64,000 nucleotides of DNA from Cunninghamella blakesleeana (taxonomy: Eukaryota > Mucoromycota > Mucoromycetes > Mucorales > Cunninghamellaceae): contig JAFCIZ010000011.1 in NCBI GenBank assembly GCA_017871115.1, positions 761,501 to 825,500 on the forward strand, read 5' to 3'. The position numbers and the translations under genes are program-made. A model generated the notes under the pieces. It was not told the origin of the DNA. It ran no database searches and saw nothing but the letters and a program-made list of their open reading frames with translations. How positions within the stretch are numbered: the first letter of the stretch is position 1; every line of letters begins with the position of its first letter. This document shows, in pieces, positions 20,086 through 34,020 of this stretch.

Positions 20086-20123
20086 TCGTTCGAACATTTG
20101 TACGCTCTGGTTACCGACGTTTA

Positions 20124-20975
20124 ATGGATCCTACAATCGAAAATCAACCTAATGATACTACTGATCAACCACCAGCTTGGGCCCTTGCCCTCTTCAACAG
20201 ATTGGCAACAATTGAAGCACAAGTCACCAGCTCACCACTCATCAACTCAGATCCACACATCTCCATTAGGACCCCGGGATCAGACTTCACTCCTTCAGAA
20301 CAATTACTCCAACGTTTTCCATTTATTACAGAAGACTTCTTTAGACGACCTCTTTCAGACAATGAACGTAGACGCTTTCTATTTGAATGTCCTAAAAACA
20401 CAATACGTGAGTATGATCCTCCTCAACTTAATAAAATTAATTTATCAAATAATGCAAAACGTCATGATACACAACTTCATGATATTCAGTATCGTCTGTC
20501 AGGAATTACTCGTCCAATCGATCTATTCGCCCATCAGCTCACTCATGAAAATTGGACAGTGGACTCACTTCACCAACGATCCTCCGAAATGGTTCAAATC
20601 ATCCACGAATTACTATCAGATCTGGCTTCTCATATCACTTCACAACGTACAAATAATATGTTCAAAAACTCTAATATACCTTGCGATCCACCATCCCAAC
20701 AAAACAACTACCTTTTGGATCAAAAAGAAATGTTGGAACACATCAAGTTATCACAAAACTTCCGTCAAGCCACTACAAGGATCAAGAATAGGCCTCGACC
20801 TAAAAATTTTAACAAATTTGACAGCTCAGTATCACAAAATAATTTATCAACAATCTCAGCTGCAGCTCCTATTAATATTAATCAAAAAAATCAACCTCAT
20901 AATTTTGGACAAAATCATCAAGTCGTTTCTAACAAGGGTTTTTCCCAACGTTCTCCTCAAAAAAACCGGAATTAG
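20124..20975 (+). CDS. DIRS element 3 Gag-like protein (283 aa)
   Basis: The ATG at 20124 is the first ATG after the terminal repeat and has T at -3, a weak context. The predicted protein is identical to the element 2 Gag. The frame ends at TAG 20973-20975, three codons after the A AAA AAC heptamer at 20960-20966. It overlaps the start of the third-frame ORF (ATG at 20152). No recognised domain; the Gag role comes from position. Confidence 0.8.
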   Translation: MDPTIENQPNDTTDQPPAWALALFNRLATIEAQVTSSPLINSDPHISIRTPGSDFTPSEQLLQRFPFITEDFFRRPLSDNERRRFLFECPKNTIREYDPPQLNKINLSNNAKRHDTQLHDIQYRLSGITRPIDLFAHQLTHENWTVDSLHQRSSEMVQIIHELLSDLASHITSQRTNNMFKNSNIPCDPPSQQNNYLLDQKEMLEHIKLSQNFRQATTRIKNRPRPKNFNKFDSSVSQNNLSTISAAAPININQKNQPHNFGQNHQVVSNKGFSQRSPQKNRN

Positions 20976-21139
20976 TGGGTGGTCGTTTAAGTTCTTTTTC
21001 TTACTGTTGGGCCTCTGCGTTACAACAAGACATCCATCCATGGATCATAAAGACTATTCAAAAAGGCTTCCATCTCTATTTTACAACACCTCCACCACTC
21101 CAATTCAACAACATCAACAACAACATCAACATCAACATC

Positions 21140-21183
<44 letters not shown>

Positions 21184-22926
21184 CCTCTCCATTCGTTCGC
21201 TTTCAGTAATAGATTCAGAAATATTAAATCTTTTACAAAAGCAAGCTATAGAGAAGGTACACACCAGTTCACCAGGCTTCCTCTCTCCTCTTTTCATAAT
21301 ACCAAAGAAGGATGGGGGCCTGAGACCAGTGCTAAACCTAAAGAAACTCAACCAATTTCTCCCATACAGACATTTCAAAATGGAGAACTTAACAACCATT
21401 TCAAGACTACTTCAAAAAGGAGACTACCTAACATCAATAGATCTCAAAGATGCATTTCATCACATACCAATTCACCAACTTTCACGCCATTACCTTCGCT
21501 TTCAATGGAAAGAATCAATATTTCAGTACAAAGTCCTGCCATTCGGATTAAGCCTTTCACCTTGGGTATTCACAAAGACAACGAAACCAATATTACAATG
21601 GGCCCGAAGGAAAGGAATAAGAATAACAGCTTATCTAGACGATTTTCTAATAATGGCTTCATCAAAACAACTAGCGTTTCAACACACACAACAAGTCATC
21701 AACAAAATGGAAACACTAGGTTGGCTAATCAATTCAAAAAAGTCTCAAATTTATCCAACACAAAAATTGCAACATCTAGGAATGATGATCAACACCAACG
21801 AAATGATATTTTCAATACCTGGGAAGAAAATTCGTTCAATCAGACGAATGGCCACCAGGCTTCTTTATCAATCAACAACGACCTGGAATCATCTAGCTTC
21901 CTTTATAGGAACAGCAATGGCTTCCCAATTGGGCAATATTCAAGCTCGATTCAGAACTCGTCACCTTCTTCACCAACTCAACAGATCACGTCACCTACAA
22001 CATTGCATGATCAACCCTCAAATGAAAAAAGAATTAATTTGGTGGATAACACAACTAACAAAATGGAACGGACTACATATAATACAGCCTTCTCCAACAA
22101 TACAAATATTCACGGATGCATCGAAAAAAGGATGGGGGTTAGTTCACAACAACACATTCATCAAAGGTCTATGGTCACCAAGAGAAAAGAACCTTCACAT
22201 CAATATGAAAGAACTACTAGTAGTGAAGAAAATATTTCAGCACCTGCATCAGTTACAACAGCAGCAACAGAAACCAATTCACATTCAATTATGCATGGAC
22301 AACATATCAGCATTGACTTACATCAACAAATTCGGAGGGACGAGATCCAATCAGCTCAACAAACTAGCGATGGATATATGGAATTTCTGTTTTCAGAACT
22401 CTATCCTCCTATCAACGATTTATGTACCATCAGCCTTCAACCCAGCAGATGCACCGTCTCGACAAATGATTCACCAGATAGAATGGAGCATACCTCAGCA
22501 AACATTCAACTGGATCAACAAGATGTGGGGACCACATCACCTGGATCTTTTCGCGACAGTGGACAATACCAAACTTCACCACTTTGTATCTCGGAATTAT
22601 CATCCTCAAGCTCTATGGACGAATGCCTTCCTAGTCAACTGGTCCTCCATAAAGAAGAAGATATACATGGCCCCTCCTTGGAATCTCATATTAACGATAG
22701 CCCAAAGGCTACTTCACCAACCATGTCATGCCACACTATTGACTCCCAATTGGCCAACAGCTCCATGGTTTCCTCTTCTTCTTCAATTAACTCAACAATA
22801 CATCATCATACCTCATCACAGGATAGTTCAAGACAATCATCACCATCTCGTCAACAAAAACGACCAATGGACAATGATCGCTTGGAATCTCTCCCCAAAA
22901 GCAAAAGCGCACCCACAACAATCTAA
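20152..22926 (+). CDS. Third-frame ORF overlapping gag and pol, cut off before the recombinase (924 codons)
   Basis: This is the equivalent of the first three-quarters of the 1,247-codon ORF in element 2. It stays open for 2.8 kb across gag and RT/RNase H in the frame used by neither, which is unlikely by chance at this AT content. The product is Ser/Thr/Asn/Gln-rich with basic clusters near the end. It stops at TAA 22924-22926 because the A-run after CTCCCC has four A where element 2 has five, so the recombinase is no longer in frame. This copy would make only the disordered part. Confidence 0.5.
20960..20966 (+). promoter_or_regulatory. -1 ribosomal frameshift site A AAA AAC (element 3)
   Basis: Gag codons CAA AAA AAC place the heptamer in the correct phase. 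A -1 slip gives CAA AAA AAA CCG GAA TTA GTG, entering the RT/RNase H frame, which has been open since 20933. It lies two codons (CGG AAT) before the gag TAG. Confidence 0.7.
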
Positions 22927-22951
22927 TTTATCCAAATATTCACACTATTAA
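20975..22951 (+). CDS. DIRS element 3 RT/RNase H (Pol), expressed by -1 frameshift
   Basis: The frame starts at GTG 20975 with no suitable ATG and overlaps the gag stop. It shows a poly-Asn tract from an AAC microsatellite (about 21105-21182), RT motifs IDLKDAFHHIPI and YLDD at residues 220-223 (21632-21643), and RNase H FTDAS with its Asp at about 381. The DIRS C-terminal domain ('DLFAT', 'APPWNLI', 'TPNWPTAPW') follows. It is the same protein as in element 2 up to the one-base difference; here it ends ...SNLSKYSHY. Numbering counts from the GTG; the natural product would be a Gag-Pol fusion. Confidence 0.9.
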
Positions 22952-23894
22952 AGGATACAAAACTGCCACAACCATCTTCAAAAAATGGTGCTCTGATAAC
23001 AAACACAATCATAAAAGACTTACAACGACAATATTAATACAATTTATTCATTTTTTACATCAAAAGAAGACTATATCTAATAATTCCATCCTAACATATG
23101 CTTATAGATTAATTGCTACATTCCCATTGCATGTTCAGACACGTATAAAATCTTCATCATCGTTCATAGCTGTCACAAAGAACTTAAGATCCAATACACT
23201 ACTGGTTCAAAAAAATTGGGAATATGACGTTCAACCTGCTATTCAATTTATTTTAGATATGGGTGATAATAATCAACTATCCAATCCACAACTTACTATG
23301 AAGACGGCTTGGCTATTGGCCATGGTGGGTTTCCTTCGCCCTTCTGACCTAACACGTATTGACATAGACAAATGCAGCATAGACGAGAAGAATATTTTAA
23401 CCCTAACGGTGGTAGGACCTAAAGAAAAACGGTTTGGTTTTAGAATCACTAGATCTGTTACAATACATCCTCACGACAATAACTTACTTTGCCCAGTCGC
23501 TGCCTATAAACTCTACACCAAAAAATTTACTACAACTACATGCTTGGTTGATGTTCCATCCTTAGCCGGAGTACAGGTTAATGCTCTTTTTAGATCGCAA
23601 AGATCTTTTGGTCAAGCAATTGGTACCCAACGTGTTTCCAAATATATTAAACAACTAATGGCAAAAGTTGGTCGTAAAAAAGGTGCACCTATTCCAAAGG
23701 CTAGAGCTCTTGGTTCCACTATCGCAGCAGTGTCCGGTATATCAATAGACGATATTATGGCACACGGTAATTGGTCTTCAAAAGTAGTATTCGAATCCTT
23801 TTATAGGCTATCCCCGCAAGGTTCATCTAATATGACTAAAGCTACTCTGGATCAACAACTTAGATCACAAAGTTCGAAATGTAATTTGATGTAA
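22878..23894 (+). pseudogene. DIRS element 3 tyrosine recombinase, separated from its start by a one-base deletion
   Basis: The recombinase frame is preceded by TGA at 22875-22877 and has no ATG until 23127, inside the N-terminal part of the domain. Catalytic motifs are all present (GFLRPSDL, ARALGSTIAAVSG, AHGNWSS, FESFYR). In element 2 the same frame is joined to the long upstream ORF. Translation from 23127 would lack the N-terminal DNA-binding part, so this copy is probably inactive unless expressed by a further frameshift. The last codons lie in the internal complementary region. Confidence 0.8.
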
Positions 23895-23952
23895 AACCCG
23901 AGTTTTACGAAGGGTTATCATATTACATGAGAACTAAGTGATCTAAGTTGTT
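23853..23952 (+). repeat. Internal complementary region of DIRS element 3
   Basis: 23853-23885 is the exact reverse complement of the left tip (19914-19946), and 23886-23952 that of the right end (24260-24326). The junction is GTAAT|TTGATG. Its two halves contain AACAACTTAGATCAC and GTGATCTAAGTTGTT, which can pair with each other. The recombinase stop (23892-23894) falls inside it. Confidence 0.92.
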
Positions 23953-24118
23953 CCCACCCTCCACTACCCTCTAGTTAATCAATCTATAATTATTACTACA
24001 CTACTTACTCTTATATTCTACACACTCTTATTAGTACCTCTTAGTATTACATTTAGACTATTTATATAACATTAATATTCAATAATTACACTATATACAC
24101 GCGTTCAGATTCTTACTC

Positions 24119-24274
24119 AAAGAAGATGAAAAAAAAAAAAAAAAAAAAAGAAAAGGAAATTTAAAAAAAAAAAAAAAAAATATTTATTTAAACTCAAAAT
24201 TTATAAACATATAATTTATTTTTAGTACAATGTTCGAATAAAGTTAAAAGAATGATAACAACAACTTAGATCAC
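24119..24274 (+). repeat. Right inverted terminal repeat of DIRS element 3
   Basis: It runs from 'aaagaagatg' through A-runs to 'acaacttagatcac' and is complementary to 19931-20085. The unique right tip ends at ...TTTTACATCAA (24326). Confidence 0.87.
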
Positions 24275-24326
24275 TTAGTTCTCATGTAATATGATAACCC
24301 TTCGTAAAACTCGGGTTTTACATCAA

Positions 24327-25288
24327 AATATCATTTTTATACTTTTGATGGCCATTTTGATTCTATTTTACTGGGAGGAGTAATTATTTTGCCAAATTTG
24401 GAAGAAAATTTCCCACTTTTTCATTATTTAAGGCTTGGATTTTTTATCATTAATATTCATATTTATTAATTGGATATAAAAATAATATGCCCCAGTTGTT
24501 TTTTAATTATTGGGTATTAATTTATTACCTTCCATTTTTATACTTGCTGATGGGTGAGTAATAAGTGATGCTGCTCTCTCAGTTATAAAATATTACCACC
24601 TATTTTTTTTTTACATTGGAAATGATTACTTTTATAATTTAGCAAAATAATTTAATAGACAATAATTTAGTTAGTAAAGTGGTATCCATCTAATGAAATG
24701 ATAAAATGGTCCACTTTGTTCGGATTATGTATTCCTTTATTTTAATAAGGAAAGAAAAAAAAAAAAACTATTTAGTGACTATATATATGTTGACGCTTCT
24801 AAGAAGGAGTTTGAGAATAAGTTTTTATACTAGTCTGTTGAAAGAGAAAAAGAGTTTCTTCTTTTATTATAAAAAAAGTGAAATTGGTTGCGGTTTAATT
24901 CAAAAATAATAAAAAAATAAAGAAATGTTTATTTTTATTTTTATTGTTATTTATTATATAACCAAGTAAACTAAATTGAATGTATAATATCTACCACTTT
25001 ATTCTATTTATTATAAAAATGTGAAAAAATACAAAAGAAAAAGAAAAAGAATAGGGCATAGGAAATTTCTTCATCAAAAATCAGCATTGTAACACAAATA
25101 ATATGCTTTTTTTTTTTTTTTTTTTTTTTAAAAAAAACAACCATGATACAGATAAAGATTTAATTAACAATGATAATATAAAAAATTAATTGGTTTAAAT
25201 AATAGGTTTATTTCATCTTATAAATAATAATTAACATGTTTTAATAAACACTATGAAATATATATAAATATTTTCTAATAATACAAGA
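24327..25288. other. Intergenic AT-rich sequence
   Basis: This lies between DIRS element 3 and the 3' end of the GH31 gene. A poly-T run is at about 25107-25129. A 67-codon plus-strand frame at 24706 shows no family feature and is not called. Confidence 0.6.
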
Positions 25289-28410
<3,122 letters not shown>

Positions 28411-29337
28411 TATTATTAAAGAGAGGTATAGATATAAAAAAAAAAAAAGTAAAGTAAAAAAAGAAGAAAAAGTTCGGATTATGTTGTCTTTTATAATATT
28501 TCCATTTTTCCCATTTAATTAAACTTTTTATCTTTTTTTCCAGTACTATATTTGCCGTTCACTTGTGAGACTTTTTTAACAAGTAAAAAAAAAAAAAAGA
28601 AAAATCTCCGCAAAAAACATATATATATTATATGTGGGGTTACTTTTTTACGTAGTACTAATCCATTCCATTTTATTCAGTATTTCTCTTTATTAAAGAT
28701 CATATATATTTTTCTTTTTTTCTTTCCTTATGATGAAAACAATAATAGCAATGATAATATACAATATAAGTATATATTTATATATAATAGTATAACTTTT
28801 TTTATTAAAAAGAACAATTTTCTTTTTCTTAACTTTCATGAATGTTTTAATTTTTCAGTTTGGAAAAATGGAAAGTTTAATTTCCCATTTTTTTTTGGGA
28901 ATATGTGTAACCTAAATCCATATAACTAACATTCTTATGGTTTGTTTGGTTTTTCCAGTATGCGGGAGGATTTTGGAAAAAAGATAAAATGACATAATAG
29001 TTGTACTTCTACACTACTATATTTTTTCTCAGAAAAACTTTATGCTTGCGTTTTTAATAATATAGATTAGATCAGTCTAAAGAAAAAATAAATAATGTAT
29101 TACAATAGATTATCAAAAATTTGGTAAGATTATTCAAAGTTTCCTGAATGAAAGGTTTTTTTAAAACTCCATCATTCTTGTCTGGAATAGATTATCCATT
29201 CGCTTTTTAATACTCTATCTATTATATAATATAAAACTAAAGCTTATATGTATATAATTAACATAGTATAATTTATATTTTACATGTATATTCTGAAAAG
29301 TATAAATATAGCTCCTGTTTATAGATATATAAATATA

Positions 29338-29375
<38 letters not shown>

Positions 29376-30477
29376 TGCTATTGCCTTTTTTTTTAACAAA
29401 TCAAATATAAGAAATTATTAAGAATAAAGAGAAAAAGAATCCCGACCATGGGAGAAAGAATCACATAAAGTTGATAATGGGAATTTTCATTCCATTCTTT
29501 TCAAGGCATCGCCAATGATATATAGAGAGATTTATAGTTAAAACAAGAGCCAGTATAGCCCTTGAAGATGTAAAAGCAAATCAAGTAATCATAGGTATAA
29601 TCGGATTTTTATATTTTGTTTTGTTTTGTTATTTTTACATTGTTTGTTTGCTGCAACTAATTTTAAATATAGAGTAGCTCATATTGTTATTGAAGCACTT
29701 ATATATATATATGTACTACTATTATATATTATCAATACAATAGATAGTATACCTAGATTAATGATATCTTTACAAAAGAAAAGAATAGTACGAAGTAAGT
29801 GTAAAATTGTGCTAATTATCATGAATATATAATTAAATATAATTAATAATTAATTTATAGAATATGGGTGATCTTTTGTTTTACTATCGTAGAATAAAAT
29901 AAAATATAAAAATAATTAATATATATAAAAGAGTAAACTAATTATGTAGTATTGTATAATTTTGCTATCTATCCACACTCTTATCATGCTATTTGTTGGT
30001 AAATACCACTATATGTAATATAGGAAGGAGCAAAGATTTATTTATAACCAATAATATTACATTATTAATTGTGATATTAGTACTTGTATTATTAGTGGTT
30101 TTATTTATATAGTGGCAAATACTAATGAATATATTCTCCAAGTAGAAAAAAATATTCAACATGTTTGTAAAGTTTTCTATTTACCTTAATAATAAAGTGA
30201 AATGAATTAAGCTATATTATTACTGATAATAGATCGTTTTACTTATCTCAATTATTAATTTATATGTGCAATTACTATTTAAGTGAAAAAGTTACAAGTA
30301 AATATATGCATAAAAATATATTTGTAACACAGTGATCTTCGTTTTGCTTACATTTTCTCCTCTTTTTCCTTTTTTTTTTTTTTAAAAAAAAAAGTATACG
30401 CCATTATTTTTATTTTTATTTTTATGATCATATGTTTTTTTTTTCTTCTTTTTTCTTTTCTTTGTTAATAAATCTTA
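28411..30477. other. 2-kb intergenic region between divergent genes
   Basis: It holds the promoters of the GH31 gene (leftward) and the Kelch gene (rightward). It is AT-rich with TA repeats (29341-29372) and T/A runs. Several frames of 60-125 codons here are low-complexity and unsupported. Confidence 0.6.
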
Positions 30478-32408
30478 ATGAATCGCATCTTTTTTATAAT
30501 TGTTATACATATATTATTCTTTCATTTCTTTTGCAAGTGCGAAAATGTTAGTCCCCGAATAACATCAGGTTCATATATATAATTTTATAAACACTATTAC
30601 AAATTTATTTTTTCCTTATTTTCATTTAAATACATTTATTTTAGGCTGTTCGCTTGTTCAGTCATCTATATATTGTTATGGTGGTTATTCAAACTTTCAT
30701 ACAAAAGATGCTGGTGGATATACATTTCAGTTACCTATGAATGATCTTTTAAAGTTGGATCTAACAAATTTATTAAAAAATACGCAACAGTTACAATGGC
30801 AAAAATTATCGAATAGAATTAATGATACTTCAATGGAACCTATTGGTTTAATAGCAAGTAACCCACTTTATTCAGATAACAGTTACTATATTTTAGGGGG
30901 CTGGCCTGATAATTTAAATATTTCACCCTCTATTAAAAATCGATTTCACGTTTATCATCCTGAAATCGACCAATGGAAGCAGTTATTATTACCAGCTGAT
31001 GTTGATTATTTGTAAAGAATATATATAAAATCTTGTTTTTAGTACATTATACATAGAGGATATAAATACCTTAATAATTAATATATTTATAATTTTATAA
31101 ATGTACCTAGTATGGACGTTTCTACAGTTAACCTTAGTAATGATACTATTTGGGTTTGGGGTAACTTGATGTAAGTTGAGCAACTTATATTTATAAATAT
31201 ATATTTATAAGCTTTTGTTATTTTAATATTTATAGAAATAGTACAAATCAATATATTCCACAAGCGCTATATACATTTAATTTTAAAAACGTAATTTTTT
31301 TTTCTTTATAAAATAATAATAATAGTAGTTTCTATTATAAACTAAAATCATCTATTATTCAAAAAGAATATTTGGTATTTACAATATAGTCTAAGTGAAT
31401 CTGGAAGGGTATACCATACTGTAACATTAGGAAGGAATGAAATTATTTATATTCTCGGTGGGTATTTTCAATCAGATCAAGTTTCAAGTTCACAATATGC
31501 CAACTTTTCACAAGTATTAACTTTTGATACAAAGTCATCCCAGTGGCTCATTATAATCCCTACTGGTGATCAGCCATCCAATAGAATCCTTCATTCAACA
31601 ACACAAAGTAAAACATTATATATATATATACATACTATAGATATACATTTATAATTTACTAGTATTTCTGCATATATATTATAAATTATAGTATCTAATA
31701 GCGAATTTCTCGTAATTTATGGTGGCATTCAATTAGAAAGTAATCAAGGTATTATAGTTTTATTTCAATAAAATAAATAATGAAGTGATATTCTTTTCCC
31801 TAATTAATTGATCAATATATATATATATATATATAGGTTTTGCAACAGATGATATATGTTATATATATGACAGCATTAATAATTCATTTAAAAAAGTAAT
31901 GTTACCTTCTAATACTAATAGAGCTGGTCATTTTGGTAATAAAATAATAATAGTAATAATAACAATAATAAATAAAGCTAAATATTATATTTTCTTACTA
32001 TTATTAATATTGTCTTTACTATGTTTACTATTTTAGCTACTATGTATGATACCAACTATCTCATACTTGTTTTTGGATTCATTGGATTTAATCTGCCTGC
32101 TGATAACTTGAGTGTATTAAATATGACAGATATGTATAACCCCACTTGGTTAACATCTTTCAATGCTACCTTACATGTTGAAAACATCAATAAATTAGAT
32201 CAAAGCTCCATAATTGCTATTATTGTTGTATTTGTTGTATTCTTTTTTGTAAGTGAATAATAATGATAGTTGTAATGATAATAATAATAGGTATATATAT
32301 TGATTCAATTATTGTTGTTATTATTAGGTTACTTTGTTTGGAATTATTTTTTATATTAGATATAGGAAAATGAAGCAAAAAAAAACTCACGCATATGAAA
32401 AAAAGTAA
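30478..32408 (+). CDS. Kelch-repeat single-pass membrane protein, 9 exons (420 aa)
   Basis: Exons 30478-30568, 30645-31011, 31111-31170, 31236-31290, 31367-31607, 31692-31748, 31837-31935, 32037-32248 and 32328-32408 join in frame. The protein has an N-terminal signal peptide (about 20 residues, ends near CKCEN) and Kelch-type blades ('IYCYGGYS', 'YYILGGWPDN', 'IIYILGGYF', 'FLVIYGGIQ', 'YLILVFGFIG'). One transmembrane helix near the C-terminus (IIAIIVVFVVFFFVTLFGII) is followed by a short basic tail. The topology puts the propeller outside the cell or in a lumen. A paralogue with the same first splice position lies at 57548-59892. Function is not known; fungal proteins of this type are often called Kelch/galactose-oxidase-like membrane proteins. 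Confidence 0.88.
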
Positions 32409-32490
32409 TTTTTATTATTATTATCTACTAAAATTCAGTAGAAATAATAAAAGTAATACTTTTTATATAATACAGATTTAATTTAGCGAG

Positions 32491-32533
<43 letters not shown>

Positions 32534-34020
32534 AATATGACTGATTTAATTTAATTTGGTTTAATTTTCATTTTCATTTTCATTTTCATTTTCATTTTCA
32601 TTTTCATTTTCATTTTCATTTTCATTTTCATTTTCATTTTCATTTTCATTTTCATTTTCATTTTCATTTTCATTTTCATTTTCATTTTCATTTTCATTTT
32701 CATTTTCATTTTCATTTTCATTTTCATTTTTGATAGGCATAATCAATTAAATTATAGTTTTATGTACATAACATATAAACGTGCTATTTTTCTCATGTCT
32801 ATTTTCCCTAAATTTACAAACGGGATAGTATCTATTAAGGTTAGTTGTAATTTGGAAAGGCATTTCCAAATTCTCCCATCGTTAGACAGCCCCAATTCGA
32901 TTCTAACTGGGGTTAAAAATTCTCTTGGTAATCATTCAGACATGAAAAAGGACTTTTCTTCCTTTTCTTTTATCTACTAGTATCGATTGATTTTTTATTT
33001 TTTATTTTTTTTTTATTTTTTATTTTTTTTGATAAAAATAATATAGAGATATTCAATATAAATAGTAATATATCATAATAAAATAAAAATAAAAAATAAA
33101 AAGTGAAAAATATCGAGTTTCGATATTAATTATATTCATTTAATTAATTCATTTTCATTACTATTTAGCTCCATATGTATTAAAATATTGATAATAATAA
33201 TAATATAATAATAAATTATATTGATAAAAGATATATTGAAATAAAAATGAAGAAAGGTTTGCTACCTATCAATTTTTTTTGAGGAATCTTGAAAAACTCA
33301 ACCAAGCTTTTTGATTGTCAATCATTTTAATTATATTCAAATCTTGACTAAAATTTAAAAAGTTTGAACGAAATTCAGAATCAAAAAATAAATGATTTTA
33401 TGATGACAATTACACAAAGAAATATTAAAAAAAATGAACATTGGTGTGTACATTCTAGAAAATATCGTAGTATTAAACCTAAAGATAAGGCAACAAAAAT
33501 AATAGTAATAGCCATAATGGAAAAAAGGATAGTATAGAAAAAAATAATATAAAAAAAATAGAAAGTATAGAGAGTTATAATGAAAAAGAAGAGTATAATG
33601 GAAAAATAGCGTAATAGAAAAAATAATAAAAAAGATGTAAAAAGTAATTATTGCCGAAGAGGTAAAGAACCAACAAAAAATAAATAATCTAATGTAAAAT
33701 CCTCTCTCCAATAAATCATTAAATAATGCCATTGTACCAATTAATATCAACAAACCTTCTCTATTTATTATTTTATTTTATAACAAAATTCTATCTTAGT
33801 AATTTTAATATATATATGCTTAATAATAATAAAAATATTTATATAAATAAATGAAAGTATACTTACCACCATAGATATGGTCTAATATTATACGATGCTT
33901 TTTTTTTTTTTTTTTTTTGAAATATCCCGAAAATTCTATTGCCTTTTTTCTTTCTTTCTTCCTCTCTGTTTTCTCCATTTTTTTTTAATTTTTAATTTAA
34001 TTTATATTATATTTGAATAT
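32409..34020. other. Intergenic region with microsatellites
   Basis: It contains the TTTTCA array described separately, TA repeats (32496-32530), T-runs and a short inverted repeat (TTTGGAAA...TTTCCAAA near 32850). A 132-codon minus-strand frame at 33355-33753 is strongly hydrophobic but AT-driven and is not called. The stretch before 34021 is pyrimidine-rich, as expected upstream of a fungal start codon. Confidence 0.6.
32565..32731. repeat. Hexanucleotide microsatellite (TTTTCA)n, about 28 copies
   Basis: An uninterrupted run of TTTTCA. The reverse strand is open and encodes only alternating Glu-Asn, which is an artefact of the repeat. Confidence 0.97.

Larger units (their letters stand above)
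19914..24326 (+). mobile_element. DIRS-type retrotransposon, element 3 (recombinase frameshifted)
   Basis: A 4.4-kb plus-strand element with the same organisation as element 2, which it mirrors: inverted terminal repeats 19931-20085 and 24119-24274, unique tips 19914-19930 and 24275-24326, and internal complementary region 23853-23952. Gag is identical to element 2. A one-base loss in an A-run near 22897-22900 breaks the link between the overlapping third-frame ORF and the recombinase. Together with element 2 it forms a 4.4-kb inverted repeat around the S28 gene with a 4.5-kb spacer. Confidence 0.9.

Noticed and set aside
32561..32746. Glu-Asn repeat protein on the minus strand
   Set aside because: Pure translation of the TTTTCA microsatellite.
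33355..33753. 132-codon hydrophobic minus-strand ORF, possibly a membrane protein
   Set aside because: Phe/Tyr/Ile content follows the AT composition; no family pattern, and the second half is low-complexity.
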